Assembly (NCBI GenBank): GCA_019722365.1
Contig: JADFUC010002358.1
Span: 1,178,001-1,242,000, forward strand
Origin: Lithospermum erythrorhizon
Taxonomy: Eukaryota > Streptophyta > Magnoliopsida > Boraginales > Boraginaceae
Direction of reading: 5' to 3'
Length of the DNA stretch: 64,000 nucleotides
Shown here piece after piece: positions 1 through 13,911 of the stretch. Within the stretch, counting starts at the first letter, position 1, and every line of letters starts with the position of its first letter. The position numbers and the translations under genes were made by a program. Under the pieces are notes generated by a model that saw nothing but the letters and a program-made list of their open reading frames with translations, was not told where the DNA came from and made no database searches.

Positions 1-3000
1 TTCAGACAAGAGCGAGCAACAATCGCCATTGCCCATACTTCCTCCAGCAGATCCTCGTCAATGATTAATGATGGATCAATAATGTTGGTAACGAGTTCTT
101 TATCATATATGTTGATGTAAGGTATTGTGACATCCAACCACTCTTTTACAGTAGCATCATTGGCTGCACTCATGCCCAATTTGCCAGTAACAATCTCAAG
201 TAAGACCTTCCCAAAGCAATATACATCATAGGCACAATTTGCACTTGGAGCACCTGATAATATCCAAAATATTGGATGACAAAAATTAGGGAACTATACC
301 AGTGGATGAATTTCGGCCAAGATATAATAAAATTTGTATGCATTACTCTAAAATTCAAGCAGCATATACTCCATTATTCAGTATACACAATGAAGGTAAT
401 TAGAAATGAAGCCAAACCTAAATAATAAACAGATTGCACATACCTGAATTGCCTTGCTCAGAAGTCCTGCAAGAAAAGAAGAAGACTTTGTCAGTAAAGA
501 GATTCCAGAACATTAATAAGGAAGTAACAGTGACATGAACGAAATAGAGTGCTATATGAATGGAACTTCAAAAAGTTATCCAACTATGTTTCATAAGGTA
601 CACACAGATGAAAGTAATTAAGTTGCAGCAGAACATCAGCAAGCTATGTAAACAATTTAGAGGCTCTATTAAATTTTCACACTTATGATTAGTGTGTTCA
701 ACCATCAAAGAAAAGAAAATATATTTTGGCATTCTCTCAAATTATCAGGGATTTTCACACTTACTCCTCAAGATTTAATGGGCATATCTATAGGATCATT
801 ACTAAAAATATGGCGTCTTCTCAATACAAATAGGCCCCAAAATTTAATTAGCACCAGATAACTTGATATAACTTAAGCACTCATTAACAAACAATAATAA
901 AAAAGAAAACAATGCCAAAAAGGCGAAATTTCATACACTTTGTGGCTTTTAGGACTTTGGGTAGCTTATAAACTAACATGTGATAGAAGCTTCCAAAAAA
1001 ACATTTCAGAAAAGCTCACCCACACTCTCATTTTGTCAACCGGCTGTAATAGCTTTATACTCTAAGCCCTAAGGGATGCGCTTGCCCCAGCCTCTTATAA
1101 TAAACTAACAGATATAAAGTATGCTGAGATTTTTCTGTTAGCTTGTAAGAGAGGTTACATTACATGCTCCCAAAAAAGAAGGAAAGAGTGAAAGACTCTT
1201 CCGGGAATTCTGTAACGTTACAATCACAATATTAAGTACTTACTGTGGCAGACGCAACAACCGTGTAATCCTTCTTTGATGAGTGTCTCCTTCTTGAGCA
1301 CAGACCTCGCTCAAACTTCCTAATCTCACTTCAAACTTGTCATCAAGGAGGATGCTGCTTGCTTGAACATCTCTTTAAAATATTAAAAAATTGAATTGTC
1401 AGGTTGACCCATTATGATTGCCTAATAAAAGAGTTCCATGGAGAAAAAGAGCAACAAAAGAGGAGAAAAGAAGTGCAACGAACCAACAAGAATATTAGAA
1501 CATACAAAGAGATGACAGATTAACGTATCGTAACACAATTGTTCGTTTCAGACAGAAAAGTTTACGGGACACATATTACTCCTACTTAACTGGGCAAACT
1601 GTAGAACTGCTGAGCAATAGGTTTATACTCTACGCACATCTGATTATTCTGACTCAATAGGTTTATACTCTATGCTAATCGTATCTCATCAATCACTAGC
1701 TTCATCTTCTCTAAGTATGGTGCAAAATTAGTTATTTTTAAAAAATTAACGTAATCAGAAAACAATCCTTTCAGAGAAGCAATCCATAAATAGACAGATA
1801 ACTTGAAAGAAGGCAATGCATAAGGAAACAATAAAGGTAATCATGGAGTCCTAAAATACCTGTGAACAAGAGGTGGAGTACAATCGTGATGGAGATAAGA
1901 AAGGCCTTCTGCAGCCCCGATAGCAATTTTCAATCTTGTTATCCAATCCAATGATTGCAAACTGTCATCATTTACATTAGTTTTCCGGAATAATGAACTG
2001 GATAAGTCGCCATTTGGCATGTACTTGTAAACCAAAAACTTCTCATTGTCATTCTCCAGGCAATGACCCAGGAGAGGGACAAATCTGGGATGAGAAGAAA
2101 CCTTGGAGAAAATTTCCAATTCCAACATGTATGCGTCTTTCTTGACTGATTCTAAATCCACTTTTTTAATGACCACGGGGAGACCGCCTTCAAGGATGCC
2201 TTTAAAAAGATCACCGGAATGTCCATGCTTGATTAGATTTTCATCACTGAATTCACCAATTGCTCGAAGAATTTGTTGATAGGTGAACGAATCTCCAAGA
2301 CTTGAAAAGTTCAAAGACACTTCAGGCAACGGAGTGCTAGCCCCCGTAGGAACAGGCTCAATTCCTGTACCCCGCTGCTCTGTTACACCCCTCTTGCGCA
2401 TGCATACACACAACACAACAGCCAAAATCACCAAAAGAGCAACTAATGCGACACTGCCCAAAACAGCTGCCAATATGATGTTGAACTTCTTTTTCCCTGA
2501 TTTGGCGGGTGTACTATCAGGCACGGGGTTCCCCGCAAAATAAAACAAGGAACACTCTATTTGGTTCCTCTGATTTGGAGCGTCGAGGCAATTACCGCTA
2601 AGAGACACATTGGCAACCTCATAATCCGGAACGGTCCCTTGAAGGTAGTTAGTGGACAGATCAATAAAACTAAATTTCCTAATTACAGTTGTAAGATTCC
2701 CAGAGAACCTATTCTCAGATAGATTAAATATTGCACCAGTGAAGCTAACATTTGGACCAACATCAGGCAATCGACCAGTAAAATTATTACCGGAAGCATC
2801 AAGAAACCGCAATTGAGACATTGACCATAATATCTCAGGAAACTCACCCCTAAAATTAGCATGATCCATTACCAAAAACTGCAGCTGAGTCAGAGAACGA
2901 AACAAATTATCCGGCAATGCTCCAGACAAGGAATTTCCCCCTATCCCCATCCTCTGCAAACTCCTTAACCCTCCCAATTCCAAGGGTAATGACCCAACCA

Positions 3001-3573
3001 AGGCATTCCTGCTAAGATCAAGCTCAACAAGGCTACCAAGGTCACCAAGTTGGGACGGTATAGAAGAAGACAAACTATTTCGAGAAAGATTCAACCTTTT
3101 CAACAATGCCAATTTCCCAATACCTGGAGGAATCTCTCCAGGCAAGAAATTCGAGGACATATCAAGCAAAGTAAGATTCCCTAAACTAGAAAACGATTCA
3201 GGAATATCCCCAGTAAGTGAATTCTTAGCAAGATCAAGCACTGAAAGCCTTGATAATTGGCCCAAACTTAAAGGAACTGAACCAGAAAGCTTATTATCAG
3301 ACAAGTAAAGAGTACTCAAATTAGATAAATTCCCAAATGTAAATGGAATATTACCAGAAATTCCACATGATCTTAGATCAAGGACTTGCAATGAAGTCAA
3401 TCTGAGTCCAAACCAATCAGGAATATTACCAGGTAGAGCAAAATTGGAGGCATTAAAACTCACCAAATCAGTCAAGACAAATTATTATTTTCCTCTTGTT
3501 CAACTGAAAAGTCAAACGAAAGTAAGCAATATATGAAGCATAGGTACAATACTCTGCTTCTACGATCCACCAT
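1..3573 (-). CDS. LRR receptor-like pseudokinase (At2g16250 type), partial, 5' lesion
   Basis: Plasma-membrane leucine-rich-repeat receptor-like kinase. Exons in transcript order: 3573-3472 (signal peptide, ends in a stop), about 3475-1860 (LRRs, membrane segment, start of kinase), 1372-1244, a 23-nt micro-exon 466-444, then 253-1, which runs off the window. Splice phases join perfectly from 1860 onward. About nine LRRs of the LxxLxLxxNxLxGxIP type are followed by a hydrophobic span (ILAAVLGSVALVALLVILAV) and basic CMRKR. The kinase part has the VVIKK lysine and HRDVQASSILLDD, but where DFG should be it reads VRLGSLSE, so the metal-binding Asp is missing; the glycine loop is also degenerate (GHSGDLFKG). 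I infer a signalling scaffold rather than an active kinase. Odd: the signal-peptide ORF starting MVDRRSRVLYL ends in TGA and is one frame off the LRR ORF, and the cysteine-rich LRR N-terminal cap is absent. Family identity is strong; intactness is doubtful. Confidence 0.85.
3472..3573 (-). CDS. Signal-peptide exon of the LRR receptor gene, out of frame with the rest
   Basis: ATG at 3573 opens a 33-codon frame beginning MVDRRSRVLYLCFIYC, basic then hydrophobic like a secretory signal peptide and resembling the start of At2g16250-type receptors. It stops at TGA 3474-3472, overlapping the first LRR codons by one frame. No AG acceptor lies between the upstream in-frame stop and the LRR frame, so no simple intron rescues the join. 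About 70-80 residues expected between signal peptide and first LRR are missing. Confidence 0.6.
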   Translation of the reverse strand: MVDRRSRVLYLCFIYCLLSFDFSVEQEENNNLS

Positions 3574-3924
3574 TTTTGCTAAACCTTCATTTACATTCAA
3601 GAACCTTCTTTTTCTTCACTGCCATTTATGATTTTATTCATATACATAATATATATAGTATATATAATCAATATGATGCATATATAATTAATTTATGGCT
3701 ATAATGGGTTCTCAAGAAAGAGAATGAATCAAAAACAAATAAGCTGTTTGATTTGATTTTTTTCAAACTCCAACAGGTAAGTATATTTCCTGAATATTTT
3801 GTGAATTTATGACTTCATATATTCTCTCTATTTGTAAATTGTATTGCCACCAATAAAAATGTGAAACTTTCATACTAGCTGGATCTTGAAATTTCACGAA
3901 AAAAGTGAATCACGAAACCAGTTT
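3574..3924. other. Upstream region of the LRR receptor gene
   Basis: AT-rich, with alternating TATA-type runs near 3640-3690 that could serve as the TATA region of the minus-strand receptor gene, about 70-115 bp upstream of its ATG. No other gene signal seen. Confidence 0.3.
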
Positions 3925-4045
3925 AATATGAGATTATGTCACTTGCGTGATTCGAACTCATATTGCATGAAGAGTTTAAGGTGCTGACATTTTAACACTC
4001 TCGCTTTTTTACCAGTTGAGTCATGCCCCGACCTATTGCCACCAA
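3925..4045 (-). mobile_element. tRNA-derived SINE-like relic
   Basis: On the minus strand, 4023-4007 reads TGACTCAACTGGTAAAA, an A-box-like Pol III promoter element. About 50 bp downstream, 3959-3945 reads GAGTTCGAATCACGC, a B-box-like element. Spacing and order fit a tRNA-derived SINE head. There is no cloverleaf good enough for a functional tRNA. Confidence 0.45.
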
Positions 4046-7000
4046 CTAGTTAGTACGGAGTAATTGTTTCTTTCTTTTTTTATTTGCTCCTGTTTCTTCA
4101 GTTGACCCATGAAAAATAAAATCGATTATATAATGAGTCAAACTAATTAGAGATAAATAGTTATATAAGACTATCATGTATGTTTTAATGAATCGAACTT
4201 TTTCGAATAGTACTAGTGCGTTAATTTGGTTCAAACATAACAAAATCCAATTAAGTTTAAAAAATTTGATTTCGATTCGATTGATTTCAATTAGATGAGA
4301 TAATTTTAGGGAGGGAAAGTTGCGGGATTGTAATAGAAGCGCCAATGGAAAAGTGAAGACTAGACAGTAAATGCAGTACAATAGCTATTTACGCCTTTTT
4401 CCAAAACGCTGACATTTATATTCAATGGGGGCTTTGGTATCCCACTAACTTTCCTTCAAGGGGCTTAATGAAATCAGAAAATTACTTTTCGTTTCCTCAC
4501 CAAGAAATTATTATATGGAGTACTTGCTTATTTTGATTATAATTGTAATATATAGTACAGAACTATTTATAAAAGTTTCTAAATTGATTGATTTTAGTTT
4601 AATGTTTCTATTTCTAGTTCATTTTTCGTTTGGCTCATATATTAATTAAACTAGTTATATGTGCACACCATTACAAGTAAATTATTTTATTATTTTTATA
4701 ATAAAATTATAATTTAAAATAAATAAATGAAACCTCGAAAAGTTAAATACATTTAAAAAGTTATCATGTAAGTTAAAATAAAGATAAGTGGATCATGAAA
4801 TAAATTCTTTTATTTTTTCTTGCTATAATTACTTTAGCATTACTTAGCATAATATTTATAAGAAGAAGCATGAAAAATTGTCTTGTTGGGACTATTACAC
4901 TACGAAGAAGCTATTATGAAAATTAAAAATAAAAAATATTAGAGAGTAAAATAAAAATACATTAATTCGTCACTCAGAATCGCTAATAAAGGATCTTAGA
5001 CATTATATATAAGATGTATTTCAAAATATTAGTAATTGATTAGTTCGGAGTACATACAAAATATGAGTCTACTACTGTAACAAAGTGCTTGCTTTCCACT
5101 TCTTCAGTTAGTCTTTTTCAAATATATTTACAGAATTCATATAAATATTATATAGAATTCATAAATAATCTGAGATGGATCGAATAATTATGATGCTAGT
5201 TGCCTAGTTCTATGCTTGGGTAAACGATTCGTATAGTGCATTCTGAAAATGACTTTATGCGCCTTTGGTAATTGGAATGGCCTTTTGTTGTAGACTTGTG
5301 GCTGCTAGACTTGTGGGTAGGAGTTGACCAACGAAAATCAACAAATCCAGCTAGATTTTTAAGCAAACTGCTTATTATTGATTTTTTAAGAAATTATGAA
5401 AATATATTCTCCATAAATTTGAATGTGTGACATCAATTATTCAAAGTTATGTCTATAGTATTAACTAGAAGAGATAAATTGGTATAAAAAAAAAAGATTA
5501 ATAAAGCAATTGTCCTTAAAGAGGGTAGGGATAATATTGAATGTTCTATTTTCTTTCCTAATAAAGATACAAAAATTATTTCAAATCACAAATGATTTGT
5601 TTGTAATCTTTTATGGTTTCTCTTCTTCACGAGAAGCTAAAATACTCGAAAATATAAAAATTTGATGATTCGTCAATAATGTTGACATTTTGTTTGAAAG
5701 CGATCACACTTACCTCGACGCGGCCCTGCCAAGCAACTCTCGCACATTACTTTTGGTACATAAATCACTTTTGATATATTTCCCAGCCTACTAACGATTC
5801 TCTTTTACCACTACAAACTCTATTTAACACATCCCTTACTTAAATTCTAACATTGACATGTGTTGTTTGCTATATATGGAAGATAGCGTAATTTGTGGAA
5901 GGGTGAGTGTATAAAATGAATGATTGATTGTCATATAAATTATTGATTAATTTATCACAAGTGCTGAATTGTCCTGCGACTCTACGAGTATTAATTAGTA
6001 CTCTCTTCATTTCTTAATATTAGAACCATTTTTCATTTTAGAAAATTCTTAAATTAAGTTCCATTTATGAAATAAAGCATTGGAGTAAAAATTAAAAATG
6101 TAAAAGGAATTTAAATTTTATTAAAGTTTGTGAAAAAATAAATAAATCTTATATTTAAAGAGGGAAGAATTATGAATTGTGTATAGTGTTGTAGTCTTGC
6201 AAATGTCATGGACATTATTATACATAAAAATCCATTGAGAATGCTTCGCAGTATCGTAACCGATCTCGTGTCCGATATTCATTCAAAACCTGCTTAAGTA
6301 CTTACGGAGTACAATACAATGTATTTAGTAGTTTCAAAGTTACAAGAAAGTAACAATTACTAGTTTCGCACCTTGATAACAACGTTTGTTCTACCAAATT
6401 CTTGTAAATATCCTTCGACGTAAATAAAGGACCTAACATTAGTTGGGAATGGCTGGAAGCTAAAGTGGATTAAACAGCAGTCAACTTCAATCTGTTCCTT
6501 CACTCTTTTTTTCCACTTTCACTATATATCTACTGCACACTTCTAATGCTTGCATTTTCTCTTTGTTTCATCATGGTGCAAATAAACTACCCACCCACCA
6601 ACAATATACTACGTACCTTGCTCCATCGTCTTGTTATTTCTTCAAATATTAAGTTTTACTCCTCCATCTCTAAATCATAATCACATTTTAATTTTTTGGA
6701 TCAAACTTTGACCATGAATTCTCATTAGCCGATACAGTCAATATAGACATGTGATCTGTTAGATTCATTTTAATATATATTTTGAAATATCAACTTTTAT
6801 AATTTTTACAAATGTAGAATTAGAAACAGCTTAATAAGTGAAGTCAAGGTTGTGGAAAATCGTGAAAATCAAATACGACTAACATTTGCGATTTTGAGCA
6901 GTAATATAATAATCGGACATACGAGTTTCATTTAATAACTCTTTTTATTAATAATCAAGTATGTTGAAAATATTATTTGTTTCATGCAAAAAAGTTGGGG

Positions 7001-10000
7001 ACATTCATTCCTAAACGATATGACATTTCGACTTTTTATACTATTTATCGCTTGAACTGACCATTAATTTTTTTGTTTATGTTATATAATCATTTATGAA
7101 AACTATATCAATAAAAAATACATTTCAAATTTTTTCCATTGATATAATTTTTATCAAATATTATACAACATAAAGAAAAAATATTTAATAAAATTCAACT
7201 TATTTCAAAGTAGTGTCAAACGTCCCTATTATTTGTGACTGATTTAAGTAGAAGTTGAGTTCATATATTAAAAAATCAATAGAAAAAATTTAAAACTGAG
7301 AGATAAGTATATATTACACCTCATTTTATTTAATCAATTTTTTCCTTCCATGCCTTTAAGTTGCCATAACGTAATCTTTTGTTTCTCTGTAGTTAAAGCA
7401 AATAATGAATTATCGTTCAGGAGGAACTAGTTTACTGTAATGGAGCTTAATATTTTAAAAATTAACATGAAAGGATACACACCACACCAAATTACTTGAA
7501 ATGATGCGTGAAATAACAAATTAAAGGTGCATTATTTATTTATTGGGGAAAGATATATAAAAGTAGGTGAAATTGTTAATTGAATCGAGATATTTGTTAT
7601 TGCCATTAGCCATCATGACTTTGACTAACAAAAAATCTGTTTGACGAAGGTAACTGCAATGCAATGTGTACGTGTACACAAAACATAGCTAGAGCACCTA
7701 ATTAAAGAATAAGAATGCCCGACTAATTATTAATTTACGTTTTCTTTATGTCCAAAATGTTTGAATATTATCCTATCATATCATATATATCCTCAAGTCC
7801 ATGATCAGCAAATAAAATAGCTAATAATCCTTGTCTTTTTTACCAAAAACAATACGAATATATATGATCTGTGTCTTAATTTTTTTGTCGATTTATTGGT
7901 AGGGACTTGCGTTCGTATATCTTTCGTCTTTTGGTGAACAATTATTATTATTACCACCAACTTATAGATATTCGGATTCCTGATGTGGACTTAGTAACTT
8001 ATTAATGCAGTCTCCAACTTACTGCATACATTGTTTTAGTAAACATAGTTTAAGTAAGGCAGTTTATATTAGCCATTGGAGAGAGTATTACAGTGGTAAT
8101 CCGGATTTTCGTCCTAATTGATGTCTCAATTAGTGACACATTAATAATAATAGAATACATATATAATTTTCTAAAAATAAAACTAACTTTTAATTTAAAT
8201 TAGTCAATTAAATATTAATACGTAAGTAATAGATAATTATGTAATACTAATTGAGAGAGTAAATGTGTCAGATGATCCCATCAAATTATGGGGCTTGGGG
8301 TTTCAACCTGAGAACCTCCAACTACTCAGTTTGACCAAAATATTAATGGAGTTACAAGTTTGCATAAAATAAATTTAGACTTTCATCTTTAGCCTAATAC
8401 GGAGTATATTTTACTTGTTAATATAGTTAAATTTATAAGTATTATCAATCAATTAAAATACTTTGCAGTGTCCTCACATAGGTATTAATTATATTGGATG
8501 ATATGATGAGCTCTTTAGTAGAACAATGGCCCTTTTTGAAAATCTTCTCCTGAAAAAGTGCAATAAATCATGTGATCTTGTCTTAAATCTCACAATAATT
8601 AAATACTATTTCTCTCAGATCAGACATTTTTCTTTTGCTTGTAACCTTTAAATTTTAACCGTAGACATTTTATTCAGACAGATAATACTTGATGAGAACT
8701 ATATTAATGAAAAATACAGTTTAAACTCTTTCCATTAATATATTTTTTATAAAATATTACATTGACACAAATAAATATATTTAATGTCAAATAAAGCTTA
8801 TAACTATAAAATAAATGCATAATCTTTTGAACGGGCGAAGATATAACAACTCACTAAGACTATCCTCATAGCTAATGCCAAATTCGACACTTCTCTCTCC
8901 CGTCATTATCAACTTGAAGACCCCCAAATAACACCCACTTTTTACCAACAAACTACAAAGTATAGTGGACGTCATTCGTGTGTCAAATTACTTTTCTCCT
9001 TTCCACATCACTCTTCAACATATACATCACCATATTTTTCATTTCTTATTTATTTCATATATATAATTATTAAATTTATAATTACTAAGCAACAATTGAC
9101 ATGAAAAATTAATTAAATTTATCAAAATATTTTTAAAGTCAGCAGGGAAATCAAAGCCTGAGTACATACATAATGCTTGAAACACATAAGTAAAAAACTT
9201 GATTTTTTTGGCAGCCCAAACGACACAAACCCCAGCTTCTATTTATGTGAAATTTAAAAATGAAAAATAGTGGTATAATTTTTTTTTTTACTAATTATTG
9301 TGCAAAAAATATTTTAATCAAGAGAAAAAGTTTATTGAAACCAATTTCCACGCTGTCATCGCTAGAAGCCCGCTGCTAGTTATGCCGACGCTGCGGCAAC
9401 TAGCCATTGGATCAATTTTTTTTGTCTTTTTAACATCTTGTGGGGCCCATCAAGGTTAAATTTAACACCAATTTGATCCTCTCTAAATAAAAATGATTCT
9501 CTTTGACAATTCTATTTCGATCCCTGCTATAGATGGCTCCAAAGGATACTGTGTATTAGATATTTTAAGTAATACTCCGTAGTAGATTAGTAGTAGTGCG
9601 CTAGTCTGGGATCATGGACCCGAAGTTGTTTAGATACTTCAATTGTCTCCGCTAATCCCTATAAGTGATATTATATATATTACGGATATATAATGTTTTA
9701 AGATTTTAATTATTACAAAGCTCCGTCAATAACAAGAGCTTTCATGTGAGTCTGTGATCAATTTATTGGATTATGAGTTACATATTCTCCTGTTTTTAAT
9801 TGATGTGGTTTACCATTTTTCCATTTCAATTTATTATTTTCATTCTCATTTTCATTTATGAAATTTCATACAAAGTATATATATACTGATAAATATTATT
9901 GGTAAAAATATTACTTCATATTTAACATCAAAAGTAAAATATGGTTATTATTAAGATCGATGATCAAAGCACTTGTTTTCATAATTTAACATGGTATCAT

Positions 10001-10750
10001 ACTCAACCTCTTATGAACCATGATTTATGATAATTGCTATCGTACCCAAACCTCCATACGAGAGGCAGATAGTACATTCACAGAGGCCTTATAAAACATT
10101 CTTCCTCTGGAAAAAAAAATATTCAACCTCTTATGAAGCCTTGTCACTGTTAGACAAAGTTCCCCTGCAGATACTAACTCTGGTGAACGAGCGAGCATAA
10201 ATGTCGGTAATTCTAACCTTTTCTTGGCAACAGGGGTTCGAGTCACGCTAAAGGGCGTATCATCGTATCGGGCGGCTTAGAGGAAGCTCTCGTCCCCCCT
10301 CGGCCGATCCACATCCCGCGATTCACCTCCTTCGTGGAATCCTGGGCGTAGACCTCGAGAGCTCCCAAGGCGATTTCGCTTCACACTTTTGTCAATTGTT
10401 ATTTGATCCATCACCAATACCAATTGATTGAAGGATAAAAAGTTGTCGAAGCTCCCATCGACATTTCTCACAAATAATGGGCATATAAATCCAAAGCCTT
10501 AATTTCCAAGGCATAATTTTTTCTTCATTTCACCCCTCATCAATTGTGACGTATTGCAGGTGGGGTTATAACGAACCTATCAACCATTTGTCAAGGCCGT
10601 TAATGAGAATTTACATGTCCAACGCATGGAACGCGTGAAAACGCATACCGATCCTATGTTTCTGCTATGCTCAAGTGTAAATTGCATCTCGCGGTTCCAA
10701 AGAAATGCATTTACTGCAAGCGATTTCGCCAACCTCTATTAATCGGCCGC
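4046..10750. other. Gene-poor AT-rich intergenic DNA with MITE fragments
   Basis: No convincing coding exon in either strand. Stowaway-like end motifs (forms of TACTCCCTC) occur near 6000, 6660 and 9570. Two related AT-rich fragments lie at about 7030-7200 and 8650-8800, sharing an ACTATATYAATRAAAAATAC-like core followed by a run ending in AATATTTAAT. A stretch at 10240-10440 has higher GC with no recognisable product. The rest shows nothing I can name. Confidence 0.4.
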
Positions 10751-12372
10751 AGTATTAGTCCCAAAGAATTGTCTTTTTTATCGCATTTAGTCCCTAAAAT
10801 ATGAATTCGTTAACAAGTAACATTTTATAACGCTAAAGCGATAATATAATTTCAAGCACCTTTTGGGGTTAAAATGTAATTATGAATACTTTTGGACTTT
10901 TTTTTTGATGTTTTCCTCCAAATAGCGACTTTTTCCCACTAAATTCATTAAAGCTTTCCTCCTTTAACAACTTATATCTACCCTCCTTTTCATTTCTCAT
11001 AAATTCTTACATTCAATATCATTTTTGTCCCAAAAGTTGTCCAGCTTTCTAATATTTCTAATGCAAAAACAAAAGAACAAGTTCTACTACCAACTCTAAG
11101 AAAGCTTAAATTAATGCGTAGTTATTGGTAATACTCAATATATGTATTTTTATTTTAAATACTATGTAATGATATTCTTTATCGCTAATATATAGAATAA
11201 AAAACTAATCTATTCAAAATGGAGTATTTATTTGACGAATTTATTTGAATATCGTAATATTCTAATACGAGTAATAATAATGACACAATAAGTGGAGTAG
11301 ATGCATACATTATTCGAAATGATAAATATTAGTACAACATATTGATTTCTTAGATGGACGCTCACGCACGCCTTAGCTACTACTTAATTCCGGCCGCCTA
11401 ATAAAGACAATCATAAATTGGAACAAATAATCAACAACAAAAGCACCACCTCTTTGATAATGATTTATGGAGATTTAGTTGTTTAAATTGATCTTCTTCT
11501 AGAATTTTGATCATTTGCTATCCCCAAGATGGTGATATTTTTAAAATATTACGCATTGCACGGAAATTTAAATAAAATTGATGACAAATAATTTTGATAC
11601 GCGGTATCCGCTAATTATGCGACTAACATCGGCGATCCAAGAGAGTTGGATGATTTTCTAGAATATAAAGAAACATCCAGGAAATATGTTGCATCTTTGT
11701 AGCTACGGAATTTTACAAAACCACATGCACAGATAATGATCAAGGTACTACTATTTTTTTACTTTGTGAATGATACAATATTTGGTTACACTATCATGCA
11801 TGTTTTTTTTAGTGTTTACCATGATACTTAGCTAAATTGCTAAGATATCTCGATCTCTTCATTTCTCGTAATAAATACATGCTTTGGCTGACTTCGACGC
11901 TGCTTTTTTCTTATACATAAAGCAATAAAATATGACGCTCTAAGTTGTAAGTTATTTTCAAACGTAGTATCGATAAAAATTGGCCAACTTAGTTATCTAA
12001 GCATTTATAGTCAACGATAATTATTTTCGAATTTATACGAATATACGATACTCCCTTCGATTTTTTAGTTTGTCATCCTAGAAAAAAATTATATCTTTCC
12101 ATAACAAAGAATCATTTCTTTAAAGGTTCTCATTTAGAATATACACTGAGGGAAACTTAATGAATTCCTCGTAAGTGGAAAAGTCATGATATTTGGAGGG
12201 AAACACGTGAAAGTCCAAAAGTATTCATAATTATATTTTAATCCCAAAAGGTCTTCAAAATTATATTATCACCCCAAAATTGATCCCAAATCGATAAACG
12301 CTACTTGTTAACGGAATTCATATTTTAGGACTAAACAAGATCAAAAAAGACACCATCGACTAATCGGGCAAT
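10751..12372. mobile_element. Mutator-like non-autonomous element with long terminal inverted repeats
   Basis: The segment at about 10751-10970 reappears inverted at about 12148-12372. Both arms contain, in order, ATTAGTC, a TTTTTT run, TTTAGTCC, AAAATATGAATTC, GTTAACAAGTA, ATAATATAATTT, CTTTTGGG, AATTATGAATACTTTTGGAC, CCTCCAAATA and AATTCATTAA. Arms of about 220 bp around 1.2 kb without an ORF suggest a non-autonomous MULE; a foldback element is the alternative. The 9-bp target duplication expected for MULEs was not pinned down, because the outer limits are fuzzy. Confidence 0.6.
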
Positions 12373-13100
12373 TGCCACTTTTTACTGCATCAATCGCACT
12401 TATCGCCACACTTACCTGCACTACTATGGGCCTCGCTTGTTGGATACTTTCAATGAACCCACCACGTATACGCCTTTAATTTTATTTTCTCACTTTTACA
12501 CTTCAAGCTAACATTCATAAATCAATCTTTTTTTCTATTTTCGCAAATATTTTGTTATGAATTGATATTATTTTCTATTTTATAATAATTTTAAAATTTT
12601 TGTTTACTATTTATATTAATATTTTAAGAATGTTAAAGATAATGTGTATCATGATAATTATATTAATATTAAAATTAATATTTAGCATGTTAAATTTTTT
12701 GGTTAATGTTTAAAATATTAAATTTTATACTAATGTTAAATTATGTCAAAATGTTACATTATTTAAGTAAGATATTTATATAGATTCTCAACTAATGTTA
12801 AATTATGGATCTAGTACTTAAAACCAAATTTAAAATAATAAAGCCACATGTAGTTTGGTTCGTTTCGCCTAACGAGTACATAGGATGTGTGTCCCGATCT
12901 TTAACCACCGTGTGTATCATATAGTGGGTGAAAAATGTTAAACATTCAAATTTTAAAAAGTATATGATAATAATCGGTATTATTGTTAGTAATTACAAAT
13001 AGGATGTGTGTCCCGATCTTTGGATATTGTGATTCGGTATTGTTGATATTAGGAGCTTAATATTAGAGCTGCTGCGGGAATCCAAAATTTGCATCTCATT
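12373..13100. repeat. AT-rich low-complexity tract with ATGTTAAA-type repeats
   Basis: Between about 12540 and 12830 the motif TAATGTTAAATT and close variants recur. AGGATGTGTGTCCCGATCTTT occurs twice, near 12880 and 13000. No coding signal. Confidence 0.4.
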
Positions 13101-13640
13101 TGTGTGTCAATGAGTTTGTGCAAAGATGGGAACAAACCAAAAAGTTTGTAAAAACATTGTATCCCACATCGAGTTAGGCAGGTACAATCTCACCAATGTG
13201 CTAAGAATTCTTTATTGACTTAGTAAATCGATTGATCAATATTATGCCGAACGTGCCTAAGCGCATCTCGCAAGTGGGAAGTAAAACCAAAAATGAGCTC
13301 GGAAATTGTGAATCTGTGCCGCTAAAGGCGACTCTCATGACACTCCACGCCTCCGGGGTGTGGGCGGTCGCATGAGCCACCTTTCAAGCCAAGTCGGTTT
13401 TTGCATTTCAAATTAAAATAGCGGTTACAAATCGACAATCAATAATATTAAGTGCATCGGGTCAAGCTTACATTCCCTGCTTTTATACGCCACAATGTGT
13501 TTAGCGCACCATAACGTAAACGCTAGCCACATTTAATTCTCTCACCACGTAAATCAAAAATACACACACAATGTATCACACAAAATTTTGCAGCTCCCAT
13601 TCTCTCTTTTTCAATTGTTTTTCCAGGTGATAGTTTTCAA
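13101..13640. mobile_element. Possible LTR fragment of a retrotransposon
   Basis: Starts near TGTATCCCACATCGAG, a form often seen at plant LTR ends, and continues as GC-richer, CpG-rich sequence containing CACTCCACGCCTCCGGGGTG. A TATA-like stretch lies near 13480. No matching partner LTR, primer-binding site or polyprotein was found nearby. This is a pattern judgement only. Confidence 0.3.
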
Positions 13641-13911
13641 GGCTTGTTCGCGGTTCGTCGATTGATTCACTCTGCCAGTGGAAGTCAATCGCTGTCATTT
13701 TATCGCGAAACGCATCACCTCTTTCGCCGCCCCAAGCTGACCACGCAGGTCGACTGCTTAAGGAAAGCTGCCGGACGTGACTTAACTGCCATATTTCACG
13801 TTGTTCCAGTTTTTCTTGTAATCGATTGGTTGTATTGCATGAATTTTCTAACGCTCGGGCTGCAAAGTTTCATTGTATAGTTCGTGATTTATTTAGTTCC
13901 CTTACAAGCAC

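Noticed and set aside
2283..2543. ORF on the plus strand inside the receptor gene
   Set aside because: Antisense shadow of the membrane-segment exon; no domain character.
13101..13640. Endogenous pararetrovirus or Cassandra-type element
   Set aside because: The LTR-like start is suggestive, but no viral polyprotein, no 5S-like sequence and no partner repeat were found.
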